The notes under the pieces are model-generated. The model ran no database searches and was not told the DNA's origin. It worked only from the letters and a program-made list of their open reading frames with translations. A DNA stretch of 64,000 bases from the NCBI RefSeq assembly GCF_050875635.1, contig NZ_JBPAOH010000008.1, forward strand, positions 1 to 64,000. Direction: 5' to 3'. The DNA is from Hassallia sp050875635 (GTDB lineage Bacteria; Cyanobacteriota; Cyanobacteriia; Cyanobacteriales; Nostocaceae). Position 1 is the first letter of the stretch. Every line of letters begins with the position of its first letter. This document shows positions 17,219 to 24,345 of the stretch, piece after piece. The position numbers and the translations under genes are program-made.

Positions 17219-17368
17219 TGTTTTGGGAATTAAAACTGCTGTTGTCAGCTTAACTGAATTTGTTTTAAGTTTTCGGCTACTGGCTTTGTGATGTGACAAT
17301 ATCGCATTCATACTTACGACTAATTTACCCACAGAAGAGTTCGCCCAAAAGTGAATTAAGCGATCGCC

Positions 17369-17590
17369 ATGAAATCTCAGATTTTTCATAACTGGATATT
17401 CTTGCTATATCGCTATCTTGGTTTAGCCATTGGCTTTGTGATTGTGTTAGTGCTAACTTTTAGCTATGTGATCGCAAATTCTGAATCTTTTCTCAATTCC
17501 TCAGAGCGGAAGCCTAACACAATCCGATTCTTCGGCACACCTGCCCTGACCAGTAATGATGCCACCCCTTCCTCCGTACCATCTCTCTGA
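17369..17590 (+). CDS. Possible N-terminal remnant of a membrane protein (doubtful)
   Basis: The first 35 codons encode MKSQIFHNWIFLLYRYLGLA and then a hydrophobic helix. This resembles the N-terminal transmembrane segment of PepSY-type membrane proteins. From 17464 on, the frame runs antisense through xisI and has no independent support. It could be the stump of a gene truncated when the xis module arrived. I give it low confidence. Confidence 0.2.
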   Translation: MKSQIFHNWIFLLYRYLGLAIGFVIVLVLTFSYVIANSESFLNSSERKPNTIRFFGTPALTSNDATPSSVPSL

Positions 17591-17823
17591 ATCCAAATTT
17601 TGCCATCAATGATATCAACGTGGATCAAACAGCCATGTACCCGACGAGTTGCTGTCGGAGAAAAGTTAGGCACTGGTTCTCGACCCAGAATCATCACCAA
17701 ATATCGATCCTGTTCTCTATCAAAAACAGTTTCATGTTGAATATCGCCATAAGAGTAAGGAATCTTCGTATGTTCACTCAGGATGCTGCAAATTAGATTT
17801 CTGTAGTGTTCCAGGGTATCCAT
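17464..17823 (-). CDS. xisI: XisI-family protein
   Basis: This 119-residue protein begins MDTLEHYRNLICSILSEHTK and contains the family's YLVMILGREPVPNFSPTATR-like centre, then GCLIHVDIIDGKIWIQRDGT. The C-terminus reads GVASLLVRAGVPKNRIVLGF. XisI and XisH were first described as factors needed for excision of the fdxN element in Anabaena heterocysts, but the pairs are now found in many copies in cyanobacteria without such elements. A conflict or mobile-module role is suspected, not proven. xisI overlaps the 3' end of xisH by about 31 bases, as usual. XisI looks complete. Confidence 0.9.
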   Translation of the reverse strand: MDTLEHYRNLICSILSEHTKIPYSYGDIQHETVFDREQDRYLVMILGREPVPNFSPTATRRVHGCLIHVDIIDGKIWIQRDGTEEGVASLLVRAGVPKNRIVLGFRSEELRKDSEFAIT

Positions 17824-18231
17824 CGCACAATAATCTCCTGCATCGGGTTGAAAACAATGAAACGAATCTTGTAGCTCTCCATTAACAGTTTACCAAGCGG
17901 TTCTTCTTCAAAAATGTCAATGAAAACATCCTCATGCACAGCAAGGTATAAAACTCTCTCTGGTTCATTCTGACTTATTACAGCCAGATACGTGAAGTAC
18001 TGACCAATTGCCTGTTCAATATCTGCTACTTCAGAGTCACCGCCGAAGGTCTTGATTTCAACCGCGATCTTTTGCACACCTTTCTCTGCCACAAGCAGCC
18101 TTTCCGCTCCCAGATCGGCATACAAATCTTTTTTGCCCCACTTCAAATGCAGAGGATCGTCAGTAATTGTCCAATCATCTTTGATCAGAGCATTTTTGAC
18201 ATTCTCGTGGTAGCGATCTCACAGCAGGCAT
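17793..18231 (-). pseudogene. xisH: xisH gene with a 5' frameshift
   Basis: XisH has a restriction-endonuclease-like fold (the E/Q-K motif is in KIAVEIKTFGGDSEVAD). The frame from about 18216 reads DRYHENVKNALIKDDWTITD, DPLHLKWGKKDLYADLGAER and on to IVRWIPWNTTEI, a complete family match. It lacks a start because an in-frame TGA lies just before DRYHENV. The expected start, ATG CCT GCT (MPA) at 18231, is one base out of frame. Removing one base at about 18221 would restore a 145-residue XisH. An internal TTG at 18146 could give a truncated product without the first 30 residues. Confidence 0.8.
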
Positions 18232-18290
18232 ACATTGCGTGAAACTTGTTTCACCCGCGATTATAGAACACTTCCCAGTTAGAGCAGTAC

Positions 18291-18524
18291 TTGCGTCACG
18301 AAGATTTAAATACACCCATCCTCAATCAATCAACTGAACATCCATTTCCCAAGAGAGAACCGATTAAACATCTATTGATTGGTTCTCCCAAAGCTGTTAA
18401 CAGTACAATTCACTATTTGCAAGTAATTGGCTATGCCAGTGTGGGAGACTGGAGTCCACTGCTACCAACCGCTAACCCAGGTGAATTCATGAGTATTTTA
18501 AGCCGTCAAATTTTGATGCAATAA
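18291..18524 (+). CDS. Small conserved cyanobacterial protein of unknown function
   Basis: About 77 residues. The C-terminal 55 (PIKHLLIGSPKAVNSTIHYL, then QVIGYASVGDWSPLLP and NPGEFMSILSRQ) form a compact pattern I recognise as a recurrent small cyanobacterial protein. The N-terminus is uncertain: the listed start is a TTG without a clear ribosome-binding site, and no ATG lies in a suitable place. It may be a gene fragment beside the xis module. A strong hairpin follows at 18539. Confidence 0.5.
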   Translation: MRHEDLNTPILNQSTEHPFPKREPIKHLLIGSPKAVNSTIHYLQVIGYASVGDWSPLLPTANPGEFMSILSRQILMQ

Positions 18525-18538
18525 CCCATAGATAAATT

Positions 18539-18572
18539 AGATACCCGACTTCGAGCGAGAAGTCGGGTATCT
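18539..18572. terminator. 14-bp perfect hairpin (agatacccgacttc family)
   Basis: agatacccgacttc, loop gagcga, then the exact complement. It lies 15 bases after the preceding stop. No T-run follows, and the same cccgactt/aagtcggg core recurs at 62574, so it is both a repeat family and a plausible terminator. Confidence 0.6.
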
Positions 18573-18624
18573 GGAAGGAGCGAATTTGAACGAAATCTGC
18601 GGAGGATTCTAATATCAAAAGAAT

Positions 18625-19432
18625 GGCGTTGCTGAATGTAAGTATGAATCAGGCGATCGCTTCAAGAAAAGCGGGCGCACAGCGCCCGCAGCGCTACCGA
18701 ACCGTACTTGAGATAATATATTACTAATCGAATTGAACATCTCAGCATTTCTTCGGTTTTAGAGTAGCAGAAAGTTTTCCGATGTAGCCGGGCAAGATAA
18801 TGCCTTAAACGGCTATTCTCCCCTTCTCCCAAGGGGAGACGCTGCGCGAACGACTCTTGTCATATATATTTTACTAACAATGTGGTCTTCATTATTAATA
18901 AAACAAGGATAAACTGGATAACCATCCGTTACGTAAAAATATGAATTCCAACATTTAATAATTAACCACAACAATTTAAATGTTTCAGAGCTTCTGTCTC
19001 CTAAAACCCAGGCTAAAATTCCTGGATAACTCTTATTTACTGCTGTCCACAGCCAAATTTTGTTTTTTTTTACCTATAAAAGTTTCTAGTTCGTCTACTT
19101 GTGTAACTTCAGGGATTTCATCAGTTTCTAGTGAATTAGCTAAAATCTCACCCGTTTTTTTTACCCAAGTTATTACGGTTGTATGATGCACATTCTTTAA
19201 CCGTTCTATAGCTCGAAAACCTAGACCATTCACATACATTTCGCGCACACTCACGTTTAATTTTTTCAGAAAAACAAGTGCAAATCGTAAGAATCTATAA
19301 ACTGACGACTACACCGAGCACAAATGTAGTTTTGTTTACTTGCCTTTTTGCCATTCTTACGAATATGAGTTGATGCACACCTTGGACATTGCATAGCGAT
19401 CGCTTGAATTCATACTTCAATTATGCAACGCC
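18625..19432 (-). mobile_element. Complete but dead IS1-family insertion sequence
   Basis: The 808-bp element has imperfect terminal inverted repeats: left GGCGTTGCTGAATGTAAGTA, right (complement) GGCGTTGCATAATTGAAGTA, both continuing to a GCGATCGC. It is flanked on each side by the 8-bp target duplication AAAAGAAT (18617-18624 and 19433-19440). It sits inside the remnant receptor gene. Family assignment rests on the encoded transposase; size and duplication length also fit IS1. Confidence 0.9.
18662..19394 (-). pseudogene. IS1-family transposase, multiply frameshifted
   Basis: Pieces of one transposase appear in order in different frames: zinc-finger start MQCPRCASTHIRKNGKKASK, then FSEKIKREC, VREMYVNGLGFRAIERLKNV, VTQVDELETFIGKKK, KIWLWTAVNKSYPGILAWVL, FYVTDGYPVYPCFINNEDHI, and the C-terminal GENSRLRHYLARLHRKTFCY. 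The InsB-type catalytic region (DELETF and TDGYPVY) is visible. A 25-bp palindromic repeat interrupts it near 18826-18851, and another (gcgggcgcacagcgcccgc, 18671-18689) sits in the last codons. The element cannot move by itself. Confidence 0.85.
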
Positions 19433-19987
19433 AAAAGAATTAACTAAATCACCGACGCTCACGCCCACGTAATAAATTCCCAAACCAAAGCCTATCCTAT
19501 AATTAAAAAGATGATAAACGATCGCTCTGTTCATGTAATGCGAGGCTTGAAAAAGCGATCGCTCCCTTCAGGTGAGGCGATCGCCAACTGACTGTGAAAT
19601 ATCAAAACTGCCACGAAATCGTGCCCCTTGGTTGTTTGTAAAATCACCTCCACACCTTTATCGGTGGGATTAGCTTTGACTCCGGTAACTTGCACAACTT
19701 CTGAGGTGGGCAACTGCACAAGCATTTCGGCGCTAGTCAGCGGCAGTTTGATTTCGCGGATACTAGGGATATTAGCGATCGCATTTTGCTCTCGTGTTTC
19801 TGCCAACCCAGGCTGAATACCCAATACAAATAGGGTGCTTACCATGAACACCGCCTGTTGCAATTTATTTGTCATCACTCTACACACCTAGCGTCAAAGA
19901 ATTTGAGAAAAATCTGACCAATCAACAATCTTTCTCAAAAATCTTACCTGGGATAGAGTTGATATTAATGAGTGTGTCTTCTTCCAA

Positions 19988-20020
19988 CGGGACTTTTTCT
20001 TCTTGCAGCCGGACTTTTTT
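19988..20020 (-). promoter_or_regulatory. Candidate AraC-type operator (direct repeats, 21-bp spacing)
   Basis: ggacttttt occurs at 19990 and again at 20011, exactly two helical turns apart, about 115 bp upstream of the receptor start. AraC-family proteins bind such direct repeats. The adjacent AraC gene makes it a plausible site; it would be an orphan now that the receptor has decayed. Confidence 0.5.
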
Positions 20021-20029
20021 GGCAAATAC

Positions 20030-21028
20030 TCAGGATCGTTTCAAATAATCTCCGGGATTTATGCCGAATTTTTTGCGAAATGCAGCATGAAACGAAGTTG
20101 GACTGGCATAGCCAACAACCCGTGCCACTTGTTTAACACTCAACTGCCCCGCAATCAAAAGCAATCGCGCCTGTTCCATCCGGTAATCGTGCAAATACCC
20201 AAACACCGTTGTGCCAAAACAGTAACGAAAGCCCTCTTTGAGTTTGCGCTCGTTTAACCCTACTTGCCTTGCTAACTCAATTAACGATGGTGGATTGTCA
20301 AGATTTCCTAGCAAAATATTTCTGGCATGATAAATGCAATCAATATCATCTAGTTTCAATGCGGTAGAATTTTGCTTGCTCTGTTTTATTTCCAACTCCT
20401 CTGTCACCAAGAATGTCATCAACTCCAGCGCTTTGCTTTGGAGATACATCCGCTTGGGCGTTCCTTGATACGGACAGTGCAGAATTTGCTGCAACACTAT
20501 CTGCATTGCCGAAGTAGTTGTGCCATAACGGTTATAACATTCCCGATCTGGCTGCCTGATTAGATGCTGTAACGTTAAATCAAGCTCTCCCGACTTATTG
20601 CCCGCAAAGGAACGAAATCGCTCTGGTGAGACCGAGACGTTTACCATCAGCTGGCGTTGCGCTTCTGACTCGACGGTAACTCCGCTGGGTCTGGCGCTAC
20701 TACCCGTCAAATCATACTGTCCTGTCTTAAAAGTTTTATGCTCACTACTGTGGCAGCCTTCACTGCCTCCTGCAAGACGGAAACCGCACTGCACCACGTC
20801 ACCGTCTCGTTCTGGAACTTTAATGGTTAGGCGATCGCGCAGTTGATAATCACTGATCAGCAGTCCCAATCCTTGTTGCAGTTCGATCTCCCGGCAATAT
20901 CCTTTACCAAATTGGCATGGATACTGCCAAAGAATGTCAAACTCGTCGGCAGGATCGTAGCGTTGCTTGGTTGGTTCATCTTCAAAAAAGATTTCCCAGA
21001 AATAATTCCGCGAAATGGTGATGGTCAT
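20030..21028 (-). CDS. AraC-family (PchR-like) transcriptional regulator
   Basis: The 332-residue protein starts MTITISRNYFWEIFFEDEPT. It has an N-terminal sensing domain with no clear metal motif and a C-terminal double helix-turn-helix of about 100 residues (ILLGNLDNPPSLIELARQVG, LNERKLKEGFRYCFGTTVFG, then VARVVGYASPTSFHAAFRKK). Regulators of this PchR-like group sit next to TonB-dependent siderophore receptor genes in Nostoc-type genomes and respond to iron or siderophore. That fits the receptor remnant immediately downstream. I start at the ATG at 21028; a start at 21061 would add 11 residues. The gene is intact although its likely target is not. Confidence 0.88.
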   Translation of the reverse strand: MTITISRNYFWEIFFEDEPTKQRYDPADEFDILWQYPCQFGKGYCREIELQQGLGLLISDYQLRDRLTIKVPERDGDVVQCGFRLAGGSEGCHSSEHKTFKTGQYDLTGSSARPSGVTVESEAQRQLMVNVSVSPERFRSFAGNKSGELDLTLQHLIRQPDRECYNRYGTTTSAMQIVLQQILHCPYQGTPKRMYLQSKALELMTFLVTEELEIKQSKQNSTALKLDDIDCIYHARNILLGNLDNPPSLIELARQVGLNERKLKEGFRYCFGTTVFGYLHDYRMEQARLLLIAGQLSVKQVARVVGYASPTSFHAAFRKKFGINPGDYLKRS

Positions 21029-21405
21029 TTTGGGATTGAGCAATAATTGCACTACTTGCAATAGTTTCTCATAAAAGTAGATGTGGAGCGTAACCTACGT
21101 TAAAGCTACGCCGATCGCCCCTGTTACAGGACGGTCAATTGATTTGAGTGGTTGCGACTCTGTACAGCGCTTCTATCTAATGAAAACCGTGCAGCGTCCC
21201 GTATCCCTCCTAAGAAATATGTTGGCAACCCAAGAATTTGCTAGTAATAAATAGAAAAGTCTTTATTATTGAATCCAGACAGTTTGCTCGTTGTGTAACA
21301 TAACTAAACTGTTCAGAAGCGAGCAAAAACTTTCCACTTGAGAGTGCAGGTATCCCCAATTCTCAGTTAGATCGATTACTTCATAATTAGCAAAAGTACC
21401 TTCAT
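21029..21405. other. Intergenic region, promoters expected, nothing specific seen
   Basis: A divergent gap of about 375 bp between the AraC gene and the small gene at 21406. It contains a short inverted element, cgtaacctacgttaaagcta, near 21090 but no recognised regulatory motif or RNA. Confidence 0.4.
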
Positions 21406-21786
21406 ATGCCTAATCGTCGTGGAAACGTAAAGAATTTGATTCCCATGCCAACAATCTGGCGACACCAACCGACTAAAACTATCCGAGTCCCAGAGGTATT
21501 TGTAGAAAAAATTTTGGCATATGCTCATCAGCTCGATGATGAAATACCAGAACAGCGCATTGAGATTATAAACGGTCGAGTGGCTGTATTTAGTCCATAC
21601 GACCCTAGAGGATATTTTCAGGAAAAAGCTAGGTCAATCCAGGGATGGCGTTTTCATCGTGGTAATTATAGTTGGTGGTATCCCTTAGAAAAGTTAGAAG
21701 AAGTTTTAACTGTGTTTCCAGAATGGATGTTACACGATAATGTGATTGAAGCACTTATTCAGAGGTATTTTAATTCAGCTAATTAG
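21406..21786 (+). CDS. Uncharacterised cyanobacterial protein
   Basis: This 126-residue protein starts MPNRRGNVKNLIPMPTIWRH followed by QPTKTIRVPEVFVEKILAYA. From memory, this basic N-terminus (xxNLxPxPxxWRxxxTxxIRVP) recurs in small cyanobacterial proteins and looks like a short DNA-binding-type arm plus helix. The C-terminal half has an aromatic-rich segment (GWRFHRGNYSWWYPLEKLEE) and ends VIEALIQRYFNSAN. No catalytic motif or membrane segment is visible. No operon partner is evident. I propose no function. Confidence 0.65.
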   Translation: MPNRRGNVKNLIPMPTIWRHQPTKTIRVPEVFVEKILAYAHQLDDEIPEQRIEIINGRVAVFSPYDPRGYFQEKARSIQGWRFHRGNYSWWYPLEKLEEVLTVFPEWMLHDNVIEALIQRYFNSAN

Positions 21787-21927
21787 GCGGACACTATATA
21801 AACCGTCGAATTCACGTTAAAATATCATAGCCCGCGTTCGTCCAGGAGCGTTGCCGCAGGCTAGGTAAGGGGTGCGATCGCACAACGCCTCACCAGAAAT
21901 GTGGGTGTGCCTTATTAGCCCCCATTC

Positions 21928-22623
21928 TTACAAACTTGTCATCACATGAGCTAATTCATTAGATAAATCAACATCACACTCATGGCGTTTTTTAAATAAA
22001 ACTCCCGCTAAAAAGTAATAATCGCCAGAATAAAACGCCATTTTCTTTTTTCTTAATTCTTCGATGTGTTTTTTGACTTTTGGCTCAGAACTGTAGTAGC
22101 CAAATTTCAACGGCAATACGACAAAATTATTAACACTGTAGCCGTTTTCTTTCGCCTTTTCAATCGTACTTTCGGGATTAGAATAGCTAGATACTAAAAG
22201 TAACACATTGTCATAATCTAACGACAAAAGCTCGTTGGTAATTGCGGCGCCATCTATACCGCCAAATAATAATGGCATGTAAATATCTTTGTCTGGTGCA
22301 GGCAAATATGGCGGATTAGCAATTAGATACTCAGCTTGAGGTTTAGACGATTTAAACAAACATGAATTACTGATTACGTATTTATTCGCCAGATTATATT
22401 CATCAATTGTGGAATTAGCGACTTTCCACGCAGAAGTATTTAATTCAAATCCATGTATGACACCATCAAATTTGTTTCTTAATAATGAATTGATAACCGG
22501 AGTACCATCTCCAGAGCCAAATTCAACAACAGACTCATTATGCAGGCAATTTCTGATGACAAGGTTTTCCAAGCAGTTGGAGTAAAAGTTAGATTCTTCC
22601 GGACAAACAAAAATGTCTTTCAT
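21928..22623 (-). CDS. Class I SAM-dependent methyltransferase (NPPY type)
   Basis: The 231-residue protein has motif I VVEFGSGDGTPV (about residues 32-43), an acidic motif II around IHGFELNTSAWKV, and the catalytic-loop motif IANPPYLPAPDKD (NPPY at 103-106). NPPY is characteristic of N-methyltransferases acting on amide or amine nitrogen (PrmC, HemK and N6-adenine enzymes). No target-recognition domain is present, so a small molecule or protein is more likely than DNA. It lies on the same strand as the diiron-type enzyme upstream, about 170 bp apart, and may act with it. The substrate is unknown. Confidence 0.8.
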   Translation of the reverse strand: MKDIFVCPEESNFYSNCLENLVIRNCLHNESVVEFGSGDGTPVINSLLRNKFDGVIHGFELNTSAWKVANSTIDEYNLANKYVISNSCLFKSSKPQAEYLIANPPYLPAPDKDIYMPLLFGGIDGAAITNELLSLDYDNVLLLVSSYSNPESTIEKAKENGYSVNNFVVLPLKFGYYSSEPKVKKHIEELRKKKMAFYSGDYYFLAGVLFKKRHECDVDLSNELAHVMTSL

Positions 22624-22797
22624 GGGAATTGCACTTTATGATATAATTAGCGAAAGCGAAAAGATTAATTACTGGCTTAAAAAAAGCGAGCAGAAATTGT
22701 TCCTTTAGCTAATAATTAATGACTAAAGGAATATTTTGAGAAGCAAGTGACAATAACAAAATTAAAAAGGCAAGAGAAAACTTGCCATATTTAATTT

Positions 22798-23979
22798 TTA
22801 TTTTTTAACTTTTTCTATCTTTTTGATGAGTAAAGCAGAATGTTCCGCTTCGCGTATCGATCGCACGACAGCAACAGCAGCGCGATCGCTCATCAATTTT
22901 TCCTGGTCATACCCCAGCACTAGTTCCCACGCATCCGAGGGATATTGTTCTGCCAAAGGCAAAGCTACATCATCCAACATCCAACGTCCGTGGCGTTCGT
23001 CTTCCCTGATGTGCAGTTCCCAATAACCCATTGCCGCCTCCGACAGTTGCAATCGTTGCGCCGCCGTGAGATAATTTCTATAAGCTGCGGGTCCTGCCAC
23101 TTCAAAATAGGTCAACCCCCCACTATAGCGCAGAAAATGCCGCTTGCACTCCGTCACCAAAAAGTTATGATTAGCGCAAGCTAGTACTTCCCAAGGCACT
23201 AAATCGAAGTATCCTTCTGGCTCGGTGTTCATCCCAAACTCAGCCATCATTGCCTTGAAAAATGTCGAATGCTTGCGAGATAAGCGCCCGTTGCCGTATT
23301 CTTCTAGCAGTACCCGTACTAGGGTACATTGCACCTCATTTGCCGCACCACCTAAAATGCGGGAAAGCCGACTACCTTCAACTAAACCATCAAACGAGGC
23401 GATCGCTAACAAGTGACGATAGCCAACTACGCTCATTTCCTCACGGATGTAACGACTTTCCGAGGATAATGGCGGATCTAAATCTTCAGCAACACGTTTA
23501 ATTAAAGCATCTTTGACATCCAATTGTTGCAGTGCAGCTACATCGATTTGTGCTAGTTCCCAATTTTGCCAAGCTGCTTCAATTTGCTGGCACAATGAGG
23601 ATAAATAAAGCGATCGCTCATTATTATAGTGCCGCAAATCGTCATACCAAAACAGCTTTAGCCGATTGATGCCATAAAGAATTCGCTGTAAAAAACAGTG
23701 AGCACCATCATCACCATAGCCTTTTTGATAAGCGTCACTAATTGCAAATCGTAGTGCGTCTTCAAACTCACTTACTATAGATGGTTGTGCATCCAGTTTA
23801 TTATCCAAATCCTCAGTTGCCAGCAGCTCTTGAAATTGCTGCATTGCACAATCGTACTTGGTAGATGCTTTTGAAAGTGTTTGTTCACTGTTTCCCGACA
23901 TCGATGCGATGGGGAACCTAACTAAATTGCTTTGCATGGAATTACTATTTGTTAAAAGGGGTGTCAACATGAGTTTCAC
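22798..23979 (-). CDS. Haem-oxygenase-like diiron (iron-containing redox) enzyme
   Basis: This 393-residue protein matches the iron-containing redox enzyme family, a haem-oxygenase-like helical bundle binding two iron ions. Likely ligands are in NEVQCTLVRVLLEEYGNGRL and RKHSTFF (Glu215/Glu227 and His237), in LTYFEVAGPAAY (Glu293), and in ELHIREDERHGRWMLDDV (Asp/Glu near 327, His330). Relatives oxidise or fragment amino-acid-derived or fatty-acid substrates. The first 50 residues are poorly conserved, so the true start may be an internal ATG (residues 15 or 27). The methyltransferase downstream may be in the same pathway. The exact reaction is unknown. Confidence 0.8.
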   Translation of the reverse strand: MKLMLTPLLTNSNSMQSNLVRFPIASMSGNSEQTLSKASTKYDCAMQQFQELLATEDLDNKLDAQPSIVSEFEDALRFAISDAYQKGYGDDGAHCFLQRILYGINRLKLFWYDDLRHYNNERSLYLSSLCQQIEAAWQNWELAQIDVAALQQLDVKDALIKRVAEDLDPPLSSESRYIREEMSVVGYRHLLAIASFDGLVEGSRLSRILGGAANEVQCTLVRVLLEEYGNGRLSRKHSTFFKAMMAEFGMNTEPEGYFDLVPWEVLACANHNFLVTECKRHFLRYSGGLTYFEVAGPAAYRNYLTAAQRLQLSEAAMGYWELHIREDERHGRWMLDDVALPLAEQYPSDAWELVLGYDQEKLMSDRAAVAVVRSIREAEHSALLIKKIEKVKK

Positions 23980-24345
23980 CTCTTCTACCTAGATTCCCTC
24001 CAAGTAGGTTTATCTACCTCTCCCCCAGGATATAAAGAAAATTTAACTGTTTGATAAAAGATTCTGTCGGAAGTATCTGGTAAGTAAGTCAGGAATACGT
24101 GACAAAATTGGTTTTAATTCCTACCTAATGCCAAAAATCCGGTTTTTCTTGTAGAGAAAACTGGATTACGAAAATAAACCGACTTTTTTCACCACGATGA
24201 ATACTCAATCGCTCTTCTAGGGGAAATTGCGCCTAAGAGTGTTCGGTTCTACGACTGTTGGCAGTACACAAATAACTATAACCTCATAGTGGAATGTCTT
24301 TTAAAGATGCTGTCAGCCGTTGAGTGAACTAAGAGGTGAAAACCT
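23980..24345. other. Divergent intergenic region
   Basis: About 365 bp. It contains an imperfect hairpin (24137-24166, atccggttttt with aaaactggat) and little else recognisable. It should hold the promoters of the redox-enzyme and kinase genes. Confidence 0.45.

Larger units (their letters stand above)
18573..19875 (-). pseudogene. Decayed TonB-dependent siderophore receptor gene, split by an IS element
   Basis: From an ATG at 19875 the minus strand encodes a signal peptide (MTNKLQQAVFMVSTLFVLGI) and an AMIN-domain start with IREIKLPLTSAEMLVQLPTS and GVKANPTDKGVEVILQTTKG. This is typical of the N-terminus of cyanobacterial TonB-dependent receptors, which import ferric siderophores. Homology stops at about residue 85, and the frame ends at 19531. 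Near 19450-19500 a distal fragment appears (IGFGLGIYYVGVSVGDLVNS), like the last barrel strands. It continues on the far side of the IS element with FDIRILRRFR. The plug and most of the barrel are missing. Confidence 0.7.

Noticed and set aside
17464..18231. xisH/xisI as evidence of a heterocyst excision element here
   Set aside because: These genes occur in many copies without elements; no XisF-type recombinase or paired attachment sites are seen in the window.
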